Translations under genes and position numbers: made by a program
The notes under the pieces: generated by a model
What the model saw: the letters and a program-made list of their open reading frames with translations, nothing else
Databases searched by the model: none
Told to the model about the DNA's origin: nothing
Origin: Rhynchonema sp. JSB1_4
Taxonomy: Eukaryota; Nematoda; Chromadorea; Monhysterida; Xyalidae
Direction: 5' to 3'
DNA: 64,000 nt
Assembly: GCA_030248065.1 (NCBI GenBank)
Contig: JASAMV010002062.1
Span: 1 to 64,000, forward strand
Shown: in pieces, positions 13,473 to 27,100 of the stretch
Layout of the letters: every line of letters begins with the position of its first letter
How positions within the stretch are numbered: position 1 is the stretch's first letter

Positions 13473-13764
13473 ACCAAACATGCACCTACTCACACCACAT
13501 GTACATGTAGGTTCTCGGGGTCGAGATGTTCAATGGTTACATCGGCTTCCCGCTTATGAATTTCCTGAGCCAGAACTGGAACTAGAGTTCAATGTCAGAA
13601 ATTGGACGTTTACCATGCGTATTCATGTTGTTGGACTGTCCTGATGTTTCACTATTATCGTGAAACTGTGATCTTTATCTTTTACTAGGCGATTATCCGT
13701 GCCTTCACGGCCCGGGTGTGGGCCGTAGAACCCTTAGCATTCCGTTAGTCAGATGAACGACTTT

Positions 13765-13950
13765 GCATTGCGTTAACCTTTGCGAAAGCAGCCTCACAGA
13801 TTTAGCGGTCTGCATCCCGATAACATTAGCGAAAGCATCCTCAGGAATTTTGCGCTTTGCATACGGTTGACCTTTGCGAAAGCATCCTCAGAGATTTACA
13901 AATCAGCATCCTGTTCGCCCATTAGAAAGCATCCTTCGAGATTTCAGAGA
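13765..13950 (+). repeat. Degenerate short tandem repeat, GCGAAAGCATCCTCAGAGATTT unit
   Basis: A core of GCGAAAGCATCCTCAG followed by AGATTT recurs about four times at spacings near 45-60 bases, with intervening text that is itself similar (TTTGCATACGGTTGACCTTT and variants). It has no obvious coding role. Confidence 0.5.
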
Positions 13951-14045
13951 TCCTCAGAAACAAAATAACAATGCAAAGCACTTCCACTGTTGATTTGCTC
14001 AAAAGAAAATTTGGACCATGCAACGCGTTACAAAAAGTATATACA

Positions 14046-14234
14046 TAGACAAACTACGCCAACACGAGCTCGATTTCGCAGCTGCCAGAATTGTGAAACA
14101 TTCATACGTGGCTGCTGATTTGGGAAATGTTACACGTTGAAGAATACAAAGTGGAGCATGATGATTTTCTCTTTCTATTCGTTTTGAATAGACACCACCT
14201 TCGAAATCGGGCTCGTGTTAGTGTAGTTTGCCTT
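14046..14234. mobile_element. Small palindromic MITE, AGGCAAACTACGCCAACACG family
   Basis: The element is about 190 bases long with inverted ends of about 30 bases (AGACAAACTACGCCAACACG on the left; the right end is its complement with a few changes). A second complete copy is at 40926-41112 and a truncated one at about 21417-21530. The interior is conserved between copies, including GTGGCTGCTGATTTG. Confidence 0.7.
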
Positions 14235-15324
14235 TACTTCCTGCTACTCCACAGATAACGCCAAAAGAGTGAAAAATAACATGACTGAGGTACCATATTG
14301 TGGCCGTCACGATATCACCATGAATAAACCAAATCGTTGAAGCACATGAACATATGTGCTTCGGGGCTCTGGGTGATTTTCATCGATGGCTGCAATATGG
14401 TTCTTTTGTTATATTATTTTCCCTCTGTTGGCATCATCTGTGGAGTAGAAGAAAATATTTTTTGAACATTTGTTGTTATTGTGGAAATTTTCTTTTGGGC
14501 AAGTCAACAGTAGAAACGTCTTGTACCATCATTTTATATCTGAGCACACTCCGATAACCATATTCAGCCGTTGCTTACGTTAAGCAAGCATTTTCCTCTT
14601 GTATAGAACATTTATTTTTCCCCGCAACTGAAAAAGCATGCCGGATTTCTCAGTTATGTTATGTGGTAGCAAAAGGACCCCTTCTTATTATCTGTTCATA
14701 TGTATGGACAATACATACCAGTAGGCTACTCTGTTTTTAAAAACTTCCGAGTGTCTAAATATGACCATTGTTATCAACACCGTTGGTTTTTGTATTGTGC
14801 TGGGACATATCTGACTCGTGTATTGTCATCAAGAGGCAAAGCATGCCAAATGATAAAATAATTTATGACTTGACTAATAATCAGATAAGAGTAAATAACA
14901 TAATGTAAATTAACACACGTTATCAAAATACATAGGAGGAAATGTTCAATGTACACGATAGACACATTCTTTGCAAATGCAACAGAAACTAAAACCACAG
15001 CAAATTTATGAATTAAAAGACGACGAATATTTTCTTTCGCATCTGGCGTAAATTAAGTTTTAGTTCGGTTACGTATAGTTCGTCATACCAAATTATCGCA
15101 GTAATGAACCGGTTCATGGTTGTGCGATGTCGGCGTAGGACATTTTGTACGCGTAGTGAACCAGCGCTGAAAAATCTATTGAGCGGTTACAATTGGGTTT
15201 CTGTCAAACACGTCACGTTAGGAAGCCTTGCGGAAGATTTTACACATACAGTATAGGTCAGCAAACGACCGTGATCGATGCTTACACAAAGAACACCAGC
15301 GGTTCCGTTAAGCATTGTCCTGTT

Positions 15325-18300
15325 CTAATGCACCGAACCTGTTTTGCTCAACTTTCTGTCGACGTTGTTGTTGTTGGTTTGCACAAAGAACAGCGACGAC
15401 TTGCGACTGCCTGGTCCGGTGCCCTGGCCAAGTCCTGGTCCAATTAAATCACCATTGCTGGCTGTCGGCATCGTGCAATCGGCATCAAGCGATACCTGCA
15501 ATCAAACAGGCACGCAAATTATTCTGTGGCATAACGTGTGAAAAGATCACTTGTATGGAATGATGACCAGTTACACCTAATGTGTATGTAATGATGACCT
15601 GCCGCAGTTGCACTTTACAGGCAGGACACAGTAAGGTGCATTGTTGTTACGGTAACTTTTGAAGCGTGTATGGCACTGCACTAGACAAAAATGACTTTTG
15701 GGATTTGGCCCCCCCTTTGGCCGAAAACTGGATTCGCCATTGAGTCCTACCATTTGTCCGGCGTGTTGCGACATAACGAACGCCTGCAGCAGTCCGTACG
15801 AGAGGACGACCAGTGCGAGCAGCACAACGGCGGCGCACACGGTCACCGCCCAGCACACAGCCACTCGGGTGTGCATGTCGTGTGTGACCTCGGCCAGATT
15901 CTTGTCGTTCGTCGCCACCAACTGCTCCTCCAACGTCAACATCTGCGCGTTCAGGTACTGCAACTGCGGCGATTTGTGCTGAAGGGCACTGCCGTCGTCG
16001 AGTCGACTCAGCGTGTTCACGATGTCCATCGACAGATGGTAGTCTTCGGCCCAGAACTGATGGGGCACGTCCAACTGTGACATCGAGAACATCGCCTCGA
16101 CCGTCAGTTGCAGTGCTGGAAGTCAAACGCGCGGCATAGAATGCCTGTTGATACATACGAGATTAGACGGTTGTCAGCATTTGCAAAACACAACATTTTG
16201 GTTTTTCATCAGTTCTACCTACATTTTGCTGAAATTGCATGTACATACATGTAGTATGGATTTGTAAACTTCAACAAAACCGCCAGCAACCTCGGATTCT
16301 CTGTTCGATCGACGACTTGACCAGAAGCTGTTGCTCGCCTTTTGCTTGAGAGTGCAGCTTCGACGTGAACTTGACTTGCTTGACCTCTGCCAACATGTAA
16401 TAACTGGCTGAAAACACCACTATTTACAGTTGATAAAGTCGTTCATTTGGGTTTGGCATGTGGAAACCTTAATCAGAAATGAACAAACCGAAGAATTTAG
16501 CAGTTCGATACGTTATGAAATAGCGCTGAAACAAAGCCGATCTGTCTTTCCTGGCCAATATGCTCATTCGAGTACTGTATTGCTCCAGAATTGTTTGCCA
16601 ATACCTGGAAACACAAAATATTTTAAAAATAAATATTTTCCTACACAAGTGACCCCATTATACAAACTTCATGGTGTGTCCGCACTGGTGATGCCAAGCA
16701 AACGTCAGCGCCGTATCGTTGTCGCTTTGTGAATTCGCTATGTTTTCTGCGATGTTGTGTCGCTTCATGTTCACGTTAATTTTTTCCAACCACAGATCTT
16801 CGGAGACGTAAGATGACGTGCTGCAATGTATACCTATAGTATATGCATAGTCCAACCACGAGTTCATGAGACGCCTTTCTTGTGGCGGATCCAATAATGT
16901 TCCGGTTCCACGCACTTCGGAAATGAAAGAAAGAGAAACGCACGTATGTATTTAGTCAATTCCACCTCGGTGCGTAAATTCCCTTTTGACTCCCAAAACA
17001 TTGTGTGTTGAATAACGTTGCTGTTCGCGTAAGCACGCAACAAATTGAGGTCAGCCAGCAGCCAGCTGGAAATTGTCATCGTCTCTCTCAGCCCATTCTC
17101 TTTGTTTTGCTTTTCGAAACACGTGTAACCGGAGCATTTTTGAATCTGGCCAAGCAAGCTTAAAGTCGTCTCATGACATCGTGGCTGGACTGTACGTCCA
17201 TGATTTTCCGGTAATTTCTTGCAAGTGTGGACTGGAAGTCTGCTAGCCAACGCAACGTGTAGCGTGTGGCGTGCCAAGCAGTGTGTGTCTGCACGGTTGC
17301 ATGGGTATAAGTGCAACTTTGAGCCGCAGCCAGACCGCGTTCCCGTAGCTCAGTTGGTAGAGCAACTGGCTGTATAGGCCTGGTGGCTGGGAGGTCGGAG
17401 GTTCGAGTCCTTCCGGGAGCATACGTTTGGTGTGGCGGTTCAGAGTTCACAATTGGTGAGCTTGACTGGCATGAACCAACCCGCAGTCACGGCCAAGGAG
17501 CCGGTCTGGGGTCAGACCTAGTGAAAGAGGGAGGTGGCGCTATCGTGTGGGACACGAGGTGCGAGCGGTTAGCCCCTTGTGGGTCAAAGCCCGCGAGTGC
17601 TTGCCTGTGGAAAGGGAAGTGCGCAGCGACAATCCTGCCGTATTCAGGGTTGGGTCGCAAGTGCCTGCGTGTGGGGACACGATGCGAAGGTGCGTGAAGC
17701 GGAGATCCCCTGGCGGGACGGAAGTCCGCGAGTGCTTGCCTGTGGAAAGGTGAGTGCGGCTACTCTGCCGGATTCAGGGTAGCTCCGTGCCTGTCGTAGC
17801 GTCGGTTCGGAGAAAAGACGGGTGGAAACCCGCGGGTTTGAGGTCAAACCTTCCGTGAATGGGAGGATGTGTGGACTGGAAGTCTGCTGGCCAGCGCAAC
17901 GTGTAGCGTGTGGCGTGCAAAGCAGTGTGTGTCTGCACGGTTGCATGGGTATAAGTGCAACTTTGAGCCGCAGCCAGACCGCGTTCCCGTAGCTCAGTTG
18001 GTAGAGCAACTGTCTGTCCAGGCCTGGTTCCTGGGAGGTCAGAGGTTCGAGTCCTTCCGAGAGCATATACGTTTGGTGTGGCGGTTCAGAGTTCACACAA
18101 GCTGTAAGACAGAACCCACTTGTTGAACGCCCGCTGGCATTCTCTCCTTTGTTGTTCGTATATGTTCATCGTGTTCGCTCGGTACTGTATCGATTGATTG
18201 ATGTTCTTCGACTCGGTTGTCAACTTGTAGGCCGTCATCTGATCAGCCCGATTCATTGACCACGTTGAGCCGTAGATTACGCTGGAAATATTTACGTATT

Positions 18301-19167
18301 GTTCAGTATCAATCCTTAGCAGTAGCTATAATTAGTAGCTCGAAAATGTCGTTAACGCTTTTACAGATTGTACGTATACCTGAGAGGCGCGGCGAGCGCG
18401 ACAATGCCAATGCACATTGAGACGAGGGAGAACGCGCGTTTGTGCTCGCGGAAGGAGACCTCACAACGGAACGGTGCTGCGAGCAGTGGCTGGAGGGTGA
18501 GATTGGTGCGTGACATTGCACGACCCAAGTTGGATGAGCCAGCGTTCAGGCGCTCCATCTGACGTTGCTGCAAATAACGAATTGATGTTCGGCTGCTGCT
18601 GCTGGCGCTTCATCAAGACTGAACGCAGAAAAAAACTGAAATGAAACACTGCTGAGTGACAGACTGGTCAGCTAATGAATGTCAGCTCAAACTTGCTTCC
18701 CCAACACATTGCAGATATTTCCCTAAGATCTTTGGCACTGTAAATTGGCGTAGAAAACGGAAATCATTATGCGTTCTGTGGGATTGACCATATGTACATT
18801 CAACTAAGCTCAACTCAAACACACGCACCAGATCCTCCGAGAACGACATGTTCCTCTTTGCAGTGTGTTGCTTGAGTTCGCCGTTAGCTTCGGGATCGAC
18901 ATTGTCGAGATTGTTAAGTGCTGTGGTGCTCATACAACGTCGGCGGAACGAATCACTGCGTGCGTGTTTGCTCGTGTCACCGCCAGCTGCACCGCTGTTC
19001 GGCACCACAAGACCGTCCTGATCGGCTGGTTGTAGCAAGGGTTGGGTGTTGGGTGCATTTTCGTCGTCGTTGTTGTGGTAAGCACAATTGTTGTTGTCAG
19101 TTGAGCTGTTGACGTGACCGTGGGTGGCCGCTCCGATGATGTTTCGCACCTTCTTGCGTACTTTCAT
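15325..19167 (-). CDS. Two-span receptor-like membrane protein with helical ectodomain (NIT-like), no catalytic domain seen
   Basis: Exons join in phase from ATG at 19167 to TAG at 15325. The N-terminal 113 residues are polar and low-complexity and probably cytosolic. Exon 18567-18380 ends in a first membrane helix (SLVSMCIGIVALAAPL). Next comes a long helical ectodomain: an exon with MNRADQMTAYKLTTES, exon 17145-16944 with LLADLNLLRAYANS, then blocks with SWLDYAYTIG and EDLWLEKINVN. A second membrane helix (VTVCAAVVLLALVVLSYG) is encoded near 15.8 kb, then a short Gly/Asn-rich tail. The layout of two helices around an alpha-helical outer domain resembles NIT-domain receptor guanylate cyclases, and the EDLWLEK region fits that family loosely. 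No cyclase exon was found before the next gene, so it may be a catalytically empty receptor. Function unproven. Confidence 0.6.
17226..18098 (+). repeat. Direct repeat pair carrying tRNA-like sequences, inside an intron
   Basis: Two blocks (about 17226-17455 and 17872-18098) are nearly identical. Each begins GTGTGGACTGGAAGTCTGCT, contains a tRNA-like core with CGTAGCTCAGTTGGTAGAGC and GGTTCGAGTCC, and ends GGCGGTTCAGAGTTCACA. The stretch between anticodon-arm and T-arm positions is too long for a plain tRNA. The spacer itself repeats a GAGTGCTTGCCTGTGGAAAG unit. The region lies in an intron of the two-span receptor gene and is best read as a tRNA-derived repeat family, not tRNA genes. Confidence 0.6.
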
Positions 19168-20594
19168 GGTAGAATTAATGTAATTATTGTACGCACACCA
19201 ACACGTTTCACTTCGTGGCCGAATCACGCGTCATCAGTGAGTGTGTGCGTGCAGAATGCAGATTTGTGAATAAATCTGCTGCCAAAGGCTTTTGAAAACG
19301 TCCTGTGATTAAAACACTTTTGATGTGTTCACAGACGGATCAAACTCCACGGGGTGCCAGCTAATGGTGGCGATGAGGAAAGATACCCATCACGAGAAAA
19401 TCCTAAGCAGCGTCTAAAGATTAGAGCTTCACAACAGTGTCATGTGAGGTTAATCAGAGCGGAAAAACTTAATGACACCCGATATAGGTACTGTAGCTGG
19501 TGCCTGCCTCGCGCAAAACAAGACGGCCAACAACCAAAGGCCATTACGTGGCGGCACCCTCCAAATAAAACTGTTGACACCAGGTGGCATGTGTAATTAT
19601 TATCTGATCAGTAGTTTTCCATGCACGCTGTGGCTAACTGAGCTGATTGACTCTATATGCTATGTTGGCAACCAGCACCTTAATTACAACAAAATGCAAA
19701 GTTAACAGTCTCAAGCATGAACATGCGGGTTCTTGTAGCATCATTAAGGACGGCAACCCTAATGTCCTGCTACATACCTAGTTCATAAGTCTCGCTTCAT
19801 GACTACATAGCACCGCAAAAACTTACAGTGCAACAAAAACTAAGCCTGACACATGCCAATGGCAGTAGTGCTTTTTCACCATGGCATATTTGTAAGTCAA
19901 TCATGCCCTGTGCCCCACGTTATACTGTTACTGCTTCAGTTAAACTCACCTGCTTACGATCTGCTGTAATTAAACGACAGTAGGAAACCTTATGGCTGTT
20001 TACTATATGTACATACATATTTGGCCTCAATGTTTTGACACCAATTAATGCAAAGCTTACATGCATAGCTGCTCCTTGCTAGTGGATAAGCCTATTGCCC
20101 CTGCTTATTACCATGTCTGGTCAGTTTGATCGCTCAAAACATCTTGGCGAATACACTTGAGGAACAAAGCCATGGCAAGGCTGTTTCCCAATTTCACAAG
20201 GGTGGGTAATTAAAATCTCACAACAGTGACGCGAAGCAAACTGAGTGTGGGTTTCAAGCATGGGGTAGAAGAGTGCCTACTTTTTTAGATAGTACGTGGA
20301 ACAAAACTCAAAACCGCACCAATAGCTCACACAAGAAAGGACCGAATGGAGCCTATCAGTGCACGGGATCGAGTTTGCTTTGATGGTGTCACTAATCAAG
20401 AAACATATCAGAGTTTCAGCATTGTGCCATGTCAGCCGACTTTTTGATAACACGCATGAGGAACCAAAGTGAAAGACGGGCTAACCGTTTTGGCAATGCA
20501 AGTGCAGAAAGGAATGTACCTATAGGTATCTGAACGCGAGATGGAATTACAGTAGGTTTGATGGTGTGACAAAGATCGAAACACATACATGATA
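19168..20594. other. Intergenic sequence 5' of the two-span receptor gene
   Basis: No recognisable exon or repeat. Open frames of 64-80 codons near 19.35-19.7 kb have no familiar residues or splice support. The promoter of the minus-strand receptor gene should lie here, but I see no diagnostic core element. Confidence 0.35.
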
Positions 20595-21032
20595 CTAATG
20601 CTTCAGCATGTTTGTGCCGTGCGTGAGTACAAGCACTGCGTGGTCGATGACTTGGTTCCCCAGGTACAATATCTTATTCTTGAAAATCACGTGCTTTTGA
20701 TGCTCGTAATAACTCTCAGTGCTGTTACCCATGGGCCATGCCCACCCATGCCCGCTGGCTGACGTATGTATAAGTCCAACCAATTGCTCATGAGACATTT
20801 TTAGGCTGGCCGGGTCAGATTTAGCAGCTGCTCCGCAGATCCAATTCTCAGAGAAAAAGACACGTGCAAAACATACGATATGAGATGCTTCGAAAACAAG
20901 AAAGAGAATGCGTGTTCGTGTATATTCTACACGCGTGGTTTTTCTCTGGTATTTGATCTGGGGAGGTGCAGCAAAACTGTGGTCAGCCAACTGCAAAAAA
21001 GTCGTTTGATGAGCAATTGGATCGCTATACAT
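20595..21032 (-). pseudogene. Partial copy of the two-span receptor ectodomain exons
   Basis: The frame here includes LKMSHEQLVGLIHTSAS, which lines up with LMNSWLDYAYTIGIHCSTS in the gene at 15.3-19.2 kb. Upstream, a pyrimidine-rich block ending TTTTCGAAG corresponds to the short intron of that gene (TTTCTTTCATTTCCGAAG). The intron's GT donor is missing, though the frame stays open through it. This suggests a diverged, partial genomic duplicate with its intron, probably not functional. It could instead be a single surviving exon of an unrecognised paralogue. Confidence 0.45.
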
Positions 21033-21076
21033 ACATACATGCCCTTCAGCCTCGTCACATCAACAACAACACACTG

Positions 21077-21390
21077 TTAGGGCGAACTTAGGTTGAACAC
21101 GGAAACCGGAACACGGAAATAATTTACATACAAACCAGTTTCGTGGATTTCCGTGCACGGAAATATTTCCGTGCGAATAGTTGTTGCTGTTTGCGTCAAC
21201 ACGCGGGCTTTTGACGTCAGAACGCTGGCTTTTGTCATCATCACTGCAAAAGCATCGTTTGCGTGCCTGAATCATTGCCGTGTTCCGTGGCACGGAAATA
21301 TTTCCGTGTTCCGTGATTCTCCAAAATATTCACGGAACACGGAAATATTTCCATGTTCCGGTTTCCGTGTTCAACCTAAGTCCGCCCTAA
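21077..21390. mobile_element. MITE with TTAGGGCG...CGCCCTAA ends and CACGGAAAT internal repeats
   Basis: The ends are inverted over about 40 bases: TTAGGGCGAACTTAGGTTGA on the left and its near-complement ending CCGCCCTAA on the right. The interior is full of GGAACACGGAAATATTTCC-type palindromes. No unambiguous target duplication was seen. Confidence 0.7.
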
Positions 21391-21580
21391 CTTTTCTGAA
21401 TGGCGTGTATTGTGTATAGGCAAACTACGCCAACACGAGCCCGATTTCGGAGCTGGCAGAATAGTGAAACATTCTGACGTGGCTGCTGATTTGGGAAATA
21501 TTCCACGTTGTAGAATATACACTGGGGAGGATCCAACACACCAACGCGACAGGCGAGACAGAGGAAAAAAAGGGGGGGGA

Positions 21581-21975
21581 TCCCCCCACCCCCGACCAAA
21601 CAACAAAAAAACAAACGACGACAACAAAAAGCAAAAATCGCGCGCGCGCGAAAACAGCACAAAAAACAGGCACGCGAAAAACTCGCGCCAACCAGAAAAA
21701 CCCCCAAACACCCAAAACACACACGACACCACACAACACCGAAAGAGAAGAACAAAAAGAAACAAAAAGACCAAGACAAAGAAAAAAAAAAAAAAAAAAA
21801 AACAAAAGCAAAAAGGCGAAAAAAAAAGAAATAAAAAAAAGAAAAAAAAGAAAAAAAAAAAAAAAAAAAAAAAAAAAAACAAAACAAAAAAAAAAAGAAA
21901 AAAAAAAAAACAAAAAAAAAAAAAAAAAACAAAAAACAAAAAAAAAAACACCACCCCACAAAAAAAAAAAACCCT
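21581..21975 (+). repeat. A-rich tract almost without thymine
   Basis: About 395 bases contain only about three T residues; the sequence is A with scattered C and G, ending in long A runs. It abuts a truncated copy of the AGGCAAACTACG MITE on its left and a CCTTGCAACC-type MITE on its right. It may be an assembly or sequencing artefact, or an extreme low-complexity insertion. The long Lys-rich and Phe-rich open frames across it are composition artefacts. Confidence 0.7.
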
Positions 21976-22031
21976 GAGGAGTAGGTACCTTGCAACCACC
22001 CCTTGGGGGGATGGGGGGGGAAGGGTAGGTA

Positions 22032-22332
22032 AAGGCAGTCTACAGGAGGTTGTCACTCAGCCCCCGAATACCGTAACCCACCGTAATTTTGATCTGCAAA
22101 GATCGTGTCGAGACCATTTTGTTTTTTATCTATGTTTTGCATGTTAGCGCCAACACCAACCAACATTTCCAAGTTTTGGTGATCGACGCGCACGATGACA
22201 ATTTCCAGCTTGCTGCCGCTGCCGCTAATACACGTGTCGATAAGCAGCGATCAGCATGGGTCTCGCAACGATCTCGCTTGCGGTGGGTTACGGTATTCGG
22301 GGGCTGAGTGACAACCTCCTGTAGACTGCCTT
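22032..22332. mobile_element. TA-flanked MITE, AAGGCAGTCTAC family, copy 1
   Basis: Terminal inverted repeats of about 50 bases start AAGGCAGTCTACAGGAGG and end with the complement. TA flanks both sides. The insertion splits the string GGGTAGGTACCTTGCAACC, which is found uninterrupted at about 59788-59806, proving the TA duplication. The interior has no transposase frame. This fits a Tc1/mariner-type non-autonomous element. Confidence 0.85.
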
Positions 22333-22608
22333 TACCTTGCAACCACCCCGGAGCCCGCCGGAGGGTACCTTGCAACCATCAATTTATGGTTTTTATAGGC
22401 AAAAATGGGTGTTTTTCGACCTCAAAACCCCAAAAATCGCGCGCTCCGCGCGCAAACCTACATATAATAGGTATTTTAGGCAAATTTTCGGCCAAAATGC
22501 AAAAAAGTACCAATTTTTCGGTCGATATTGACGAATAGACACGAATAAATGCGATTACAAGCGAAAAAAACATCCTTTTAAACCCCTTTTTAGGCGTATT
22601 TGGGGGTA

Positions 22609-22903
22609 AAGGCAGTCTACGGGAGGTTGTCACTCAGCCCCCGAATACCGTAACCCACCGGAAGCGAGATCGTTGCGAGACCCACGCTGATCGCTGCTTA
22701 TCGACACGTGTATTAGCGGCAGCAAGCTGGAAATTGTCATCATGCGCGTCGATCACCAAAACTTCGAAATGTTGGTTGGTGTTGGCGCTAACACGCAAAA
22801 CATAGATAAAAAACAAAATTGTCTCGACACGATCCTTGCAGATCAAAATTACGGTGGGTTACGGTATTCGGGGGCTGAGTGACAACCTCCCGTAGACTGC
22901 CTT
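22609..22903. mobile_element. TA-flanked MITE, AAGGCAGTCTAC family, copy 2 (inverted)
   Basis: Same family as 22032-22332 but with its interior in the opposite orientation and about 276 bases away. TA flanks both ends. The two copies together form a 0.87-kb inverted repeat around a CCTTGCAACC-family sequence that includes a GCGCGCTCCGCGCGC palindrome. Confidence 0.85.
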
Positions 22904-23570
22904 TATTTCTGGGAACAATTTTTTCAGGTTTGAATCAGTGAATTAATAGAGGCCCCCCCCGGAATAGACCCCCCAAAATGGGGTCAGTGAATTAATAGAG
23001 CCCCCCTTCTATTTAGGTTTTTACGGTATGTGCTCTGAACCAGAGTTAGGGAAATTTTTCCTCATTTTCTTTCCGAATAGGAAAAAAAGGAAAACCAGCT
23101 CGTGTTTAGTTGCATTGGTCACGTGGCCAGCTGGTGTTTCGCACTGACGATGACCTGGTGCACCGGCCGAACGTGAAAGGAAGTCGGAACGGGCAGCCAG
23201 AAACTAACCAGTAATTCTTATTGCAGCTCACCACGTGCCAGCTATACTGGGTACAGCCGTAATTGGACGCAGCAGCTCGGCACCCAAATTGCAGACGTTG
23301 TTCTCTGGCGAGAAAGTGGCTATGTCGGCTTTGTGCGATATTTTTGGTTGATATTATCAAACATGGTGATCGGATCGAAACGATCGCATCAATATAATGA
23401 TCGATTGGACTGCATTTGTGAGATGGATTTCAACTAAGTTTAACCTTGACCGATCCGATCACTAAGTTTGATACCTGCCTTGGTATGAAGTTTCAAGTGA
23501 CACAGAAACCAGGTATTTGTTCCTGATGTTTCAAATGAAATATAAGGCACACATTCCAGACTAAATTTTC

Positions 23571-24689
23571 AGAAATCCGTCGTTTCTGGCCGCCACTGCG
23601 TTCGCTGGAGACGTTGCACGACAATCTGCCGTATGACAAATTCATGGAGTTTTTGACACGTGTGACCACCGTGCGTACACCTGCACCGTTCCCATCCAAG
23701 ACACCGAGGGATATCAGCCGGGAGAACTCGGATTTGAATGGTAGGTGACTGGGGGTTGGGGTTTGGTGACTAATCTCATGAGGACGTTGCTCCTGTCTGC
23801 CCGTTAAGCGTCAGCACGAGTCCTCATTGCTCACTTGTGAAACATCAGTCGACAAGATCACATGTGTTGTCTGTCGCTCAGCCAACCGCCTCAGTCCCCC
23901 ACCCGCAACTTTCGCTCAGCTGATGTGTTACATTTGCGTTATAACAGAAAGTCCAGCGTACTCATTTTTGTGACTTTTGTTGAAACATCAGCTGAAAGTT
24001 GGTTTCGGTTGATGATGTAATTGGACTTGGGCGGAAGTTGGTTGATGTTTCAGAAGTGACTTATGAGAGAAAATGCACAGTACCCTGCCTTCTGACCTGT
24101 TTTGAAACATCAGCTAAATGTGTGCGAACTGTTGGAGTTTTACATATGTTTCACTTAAAAAAAACACCAATTTCTAGTCTTCTTCACAACGATGAAGGGT
24201 TGCGTCATACGCTTATTAATTCTAAAGTGCCACAAGCACAGTGTATTGATGGCTGACTGGTGCACCAGGTCATCGTCAGTGTTAGTATGTATGAGAAAAT
24301 GAAAACGTGTGTGACAATATTAATTGATCACTAGACGTGCCTACGGCCCGGCTACAGCGCCGCGCCCGTGGCGGTCCCCCCCCCCCCCCCGAAGACCCGT
24401 TATCATACCCAAAGCTACCCGTGAAAATTGACCCGTCCGCCCTTCCGAGGGAGGGGGCCACAGACAGACAGACATACATACATACATACGCCTTCCTGTT
24501 TTAGTAGTATAGATTGCAGTCGAATCCACGCTGCCAACGAGCGACTCTACGCCGACCACACACACCGGCCAGCAACCGTGTGAACAATCAGTGCAACATT
24601 TGATGTCGAAGACCGCGCAGCGATTGGCGCACTTGCTTGATCACGATGACACACAATCAGTCAGTGACACATCACCAAATATTTGAAAG
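23571..24689 (+). CDS. 3' end of an unrecognised gene (two exons)
   Basis: An exon after a TTTCAG acceptor reads IRRFWPPLRSLETLHDNL and DKFMEFLTRVTTVRTP, ending at a GTAGGT donor near 23742. In matching phase, a second exon after TTGCAG (near 24513) encodes a Ser/Thr-rich tail with LMSKTAQRLAHLLDHDD and a TGA near 24687. Phase continuity and good splice signals support real coding sequence. I do not recognise the family and found no upstream exons. The intron contains a C-rich run and a short GACATACATACATAC repeat. Confidence 0.45.
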
Positions 24690-24699
24690 GTACCGTCTC

Positions 24700-25077
24700 T
24701 TTGTTTGTTGCTCGCTGCTAGATTATGAATGTTCAATTCTCATTGTAATTTTTTACTCTGCGTGTATTTTGGATCGCACTTGTTCTTTTGGTCTTGTCAT
24801 TTTTTTATTATAATTGGTTGACCCAGTGCATTCCATCTCTCTATTGTGTACGGTATAATAGTCACGTTTCATTCCGTTGTCCTTTTTGTGATAGGTGCCT
24901 GCTGACTTTTTTCATAATGCTTTTCTGCCAAGCGTTTCCTTTTAGTGTAAAGCATTAAATATAATGGTTCTTCGACAGGCAGTGTGTTTATTGGCCGGTA
25001 ACTACCAACAACACTGTCACAAACAACTGTGACGATCACTTAAAAATTTGTCCTATTTTTTCAACAACGTCCTATTT
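24700..25077. other. Spacer, nothing recognised
   Basis: AT-rich sequence between the converging ends of the plus-strand gene fragment and the minus-strand gene at 25.1-27.1 kb. No coding or repeat structure was seen. Confidence 0.4.

Positions 25078-27100
<2,023 letters not shown>

Larger units (their letters stand above)
12475..15324. other. Intergenic region between alpha-2/delta and the two-span receptor gene
   Basis: No coding exon was found. It holds a MITE at 13197-13472, a short degenerate tandem repeat at about 13765-13950 and a palindromic MITE at 14046-14234. I searched it for a continuation of the upstream receptor (kinase-homology or cyclase residues) and saw none. Overlapping open frames at 12.5-13.1 kb on both strands look fortuitous. 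Confidence 0.5.

Noticed and set aside
21387..22147. Long open frames rich in Lys or Phe on both strands
   Set aside because: They follow from the T-poor, A-run tract; there is no domain and there are no splice signals.
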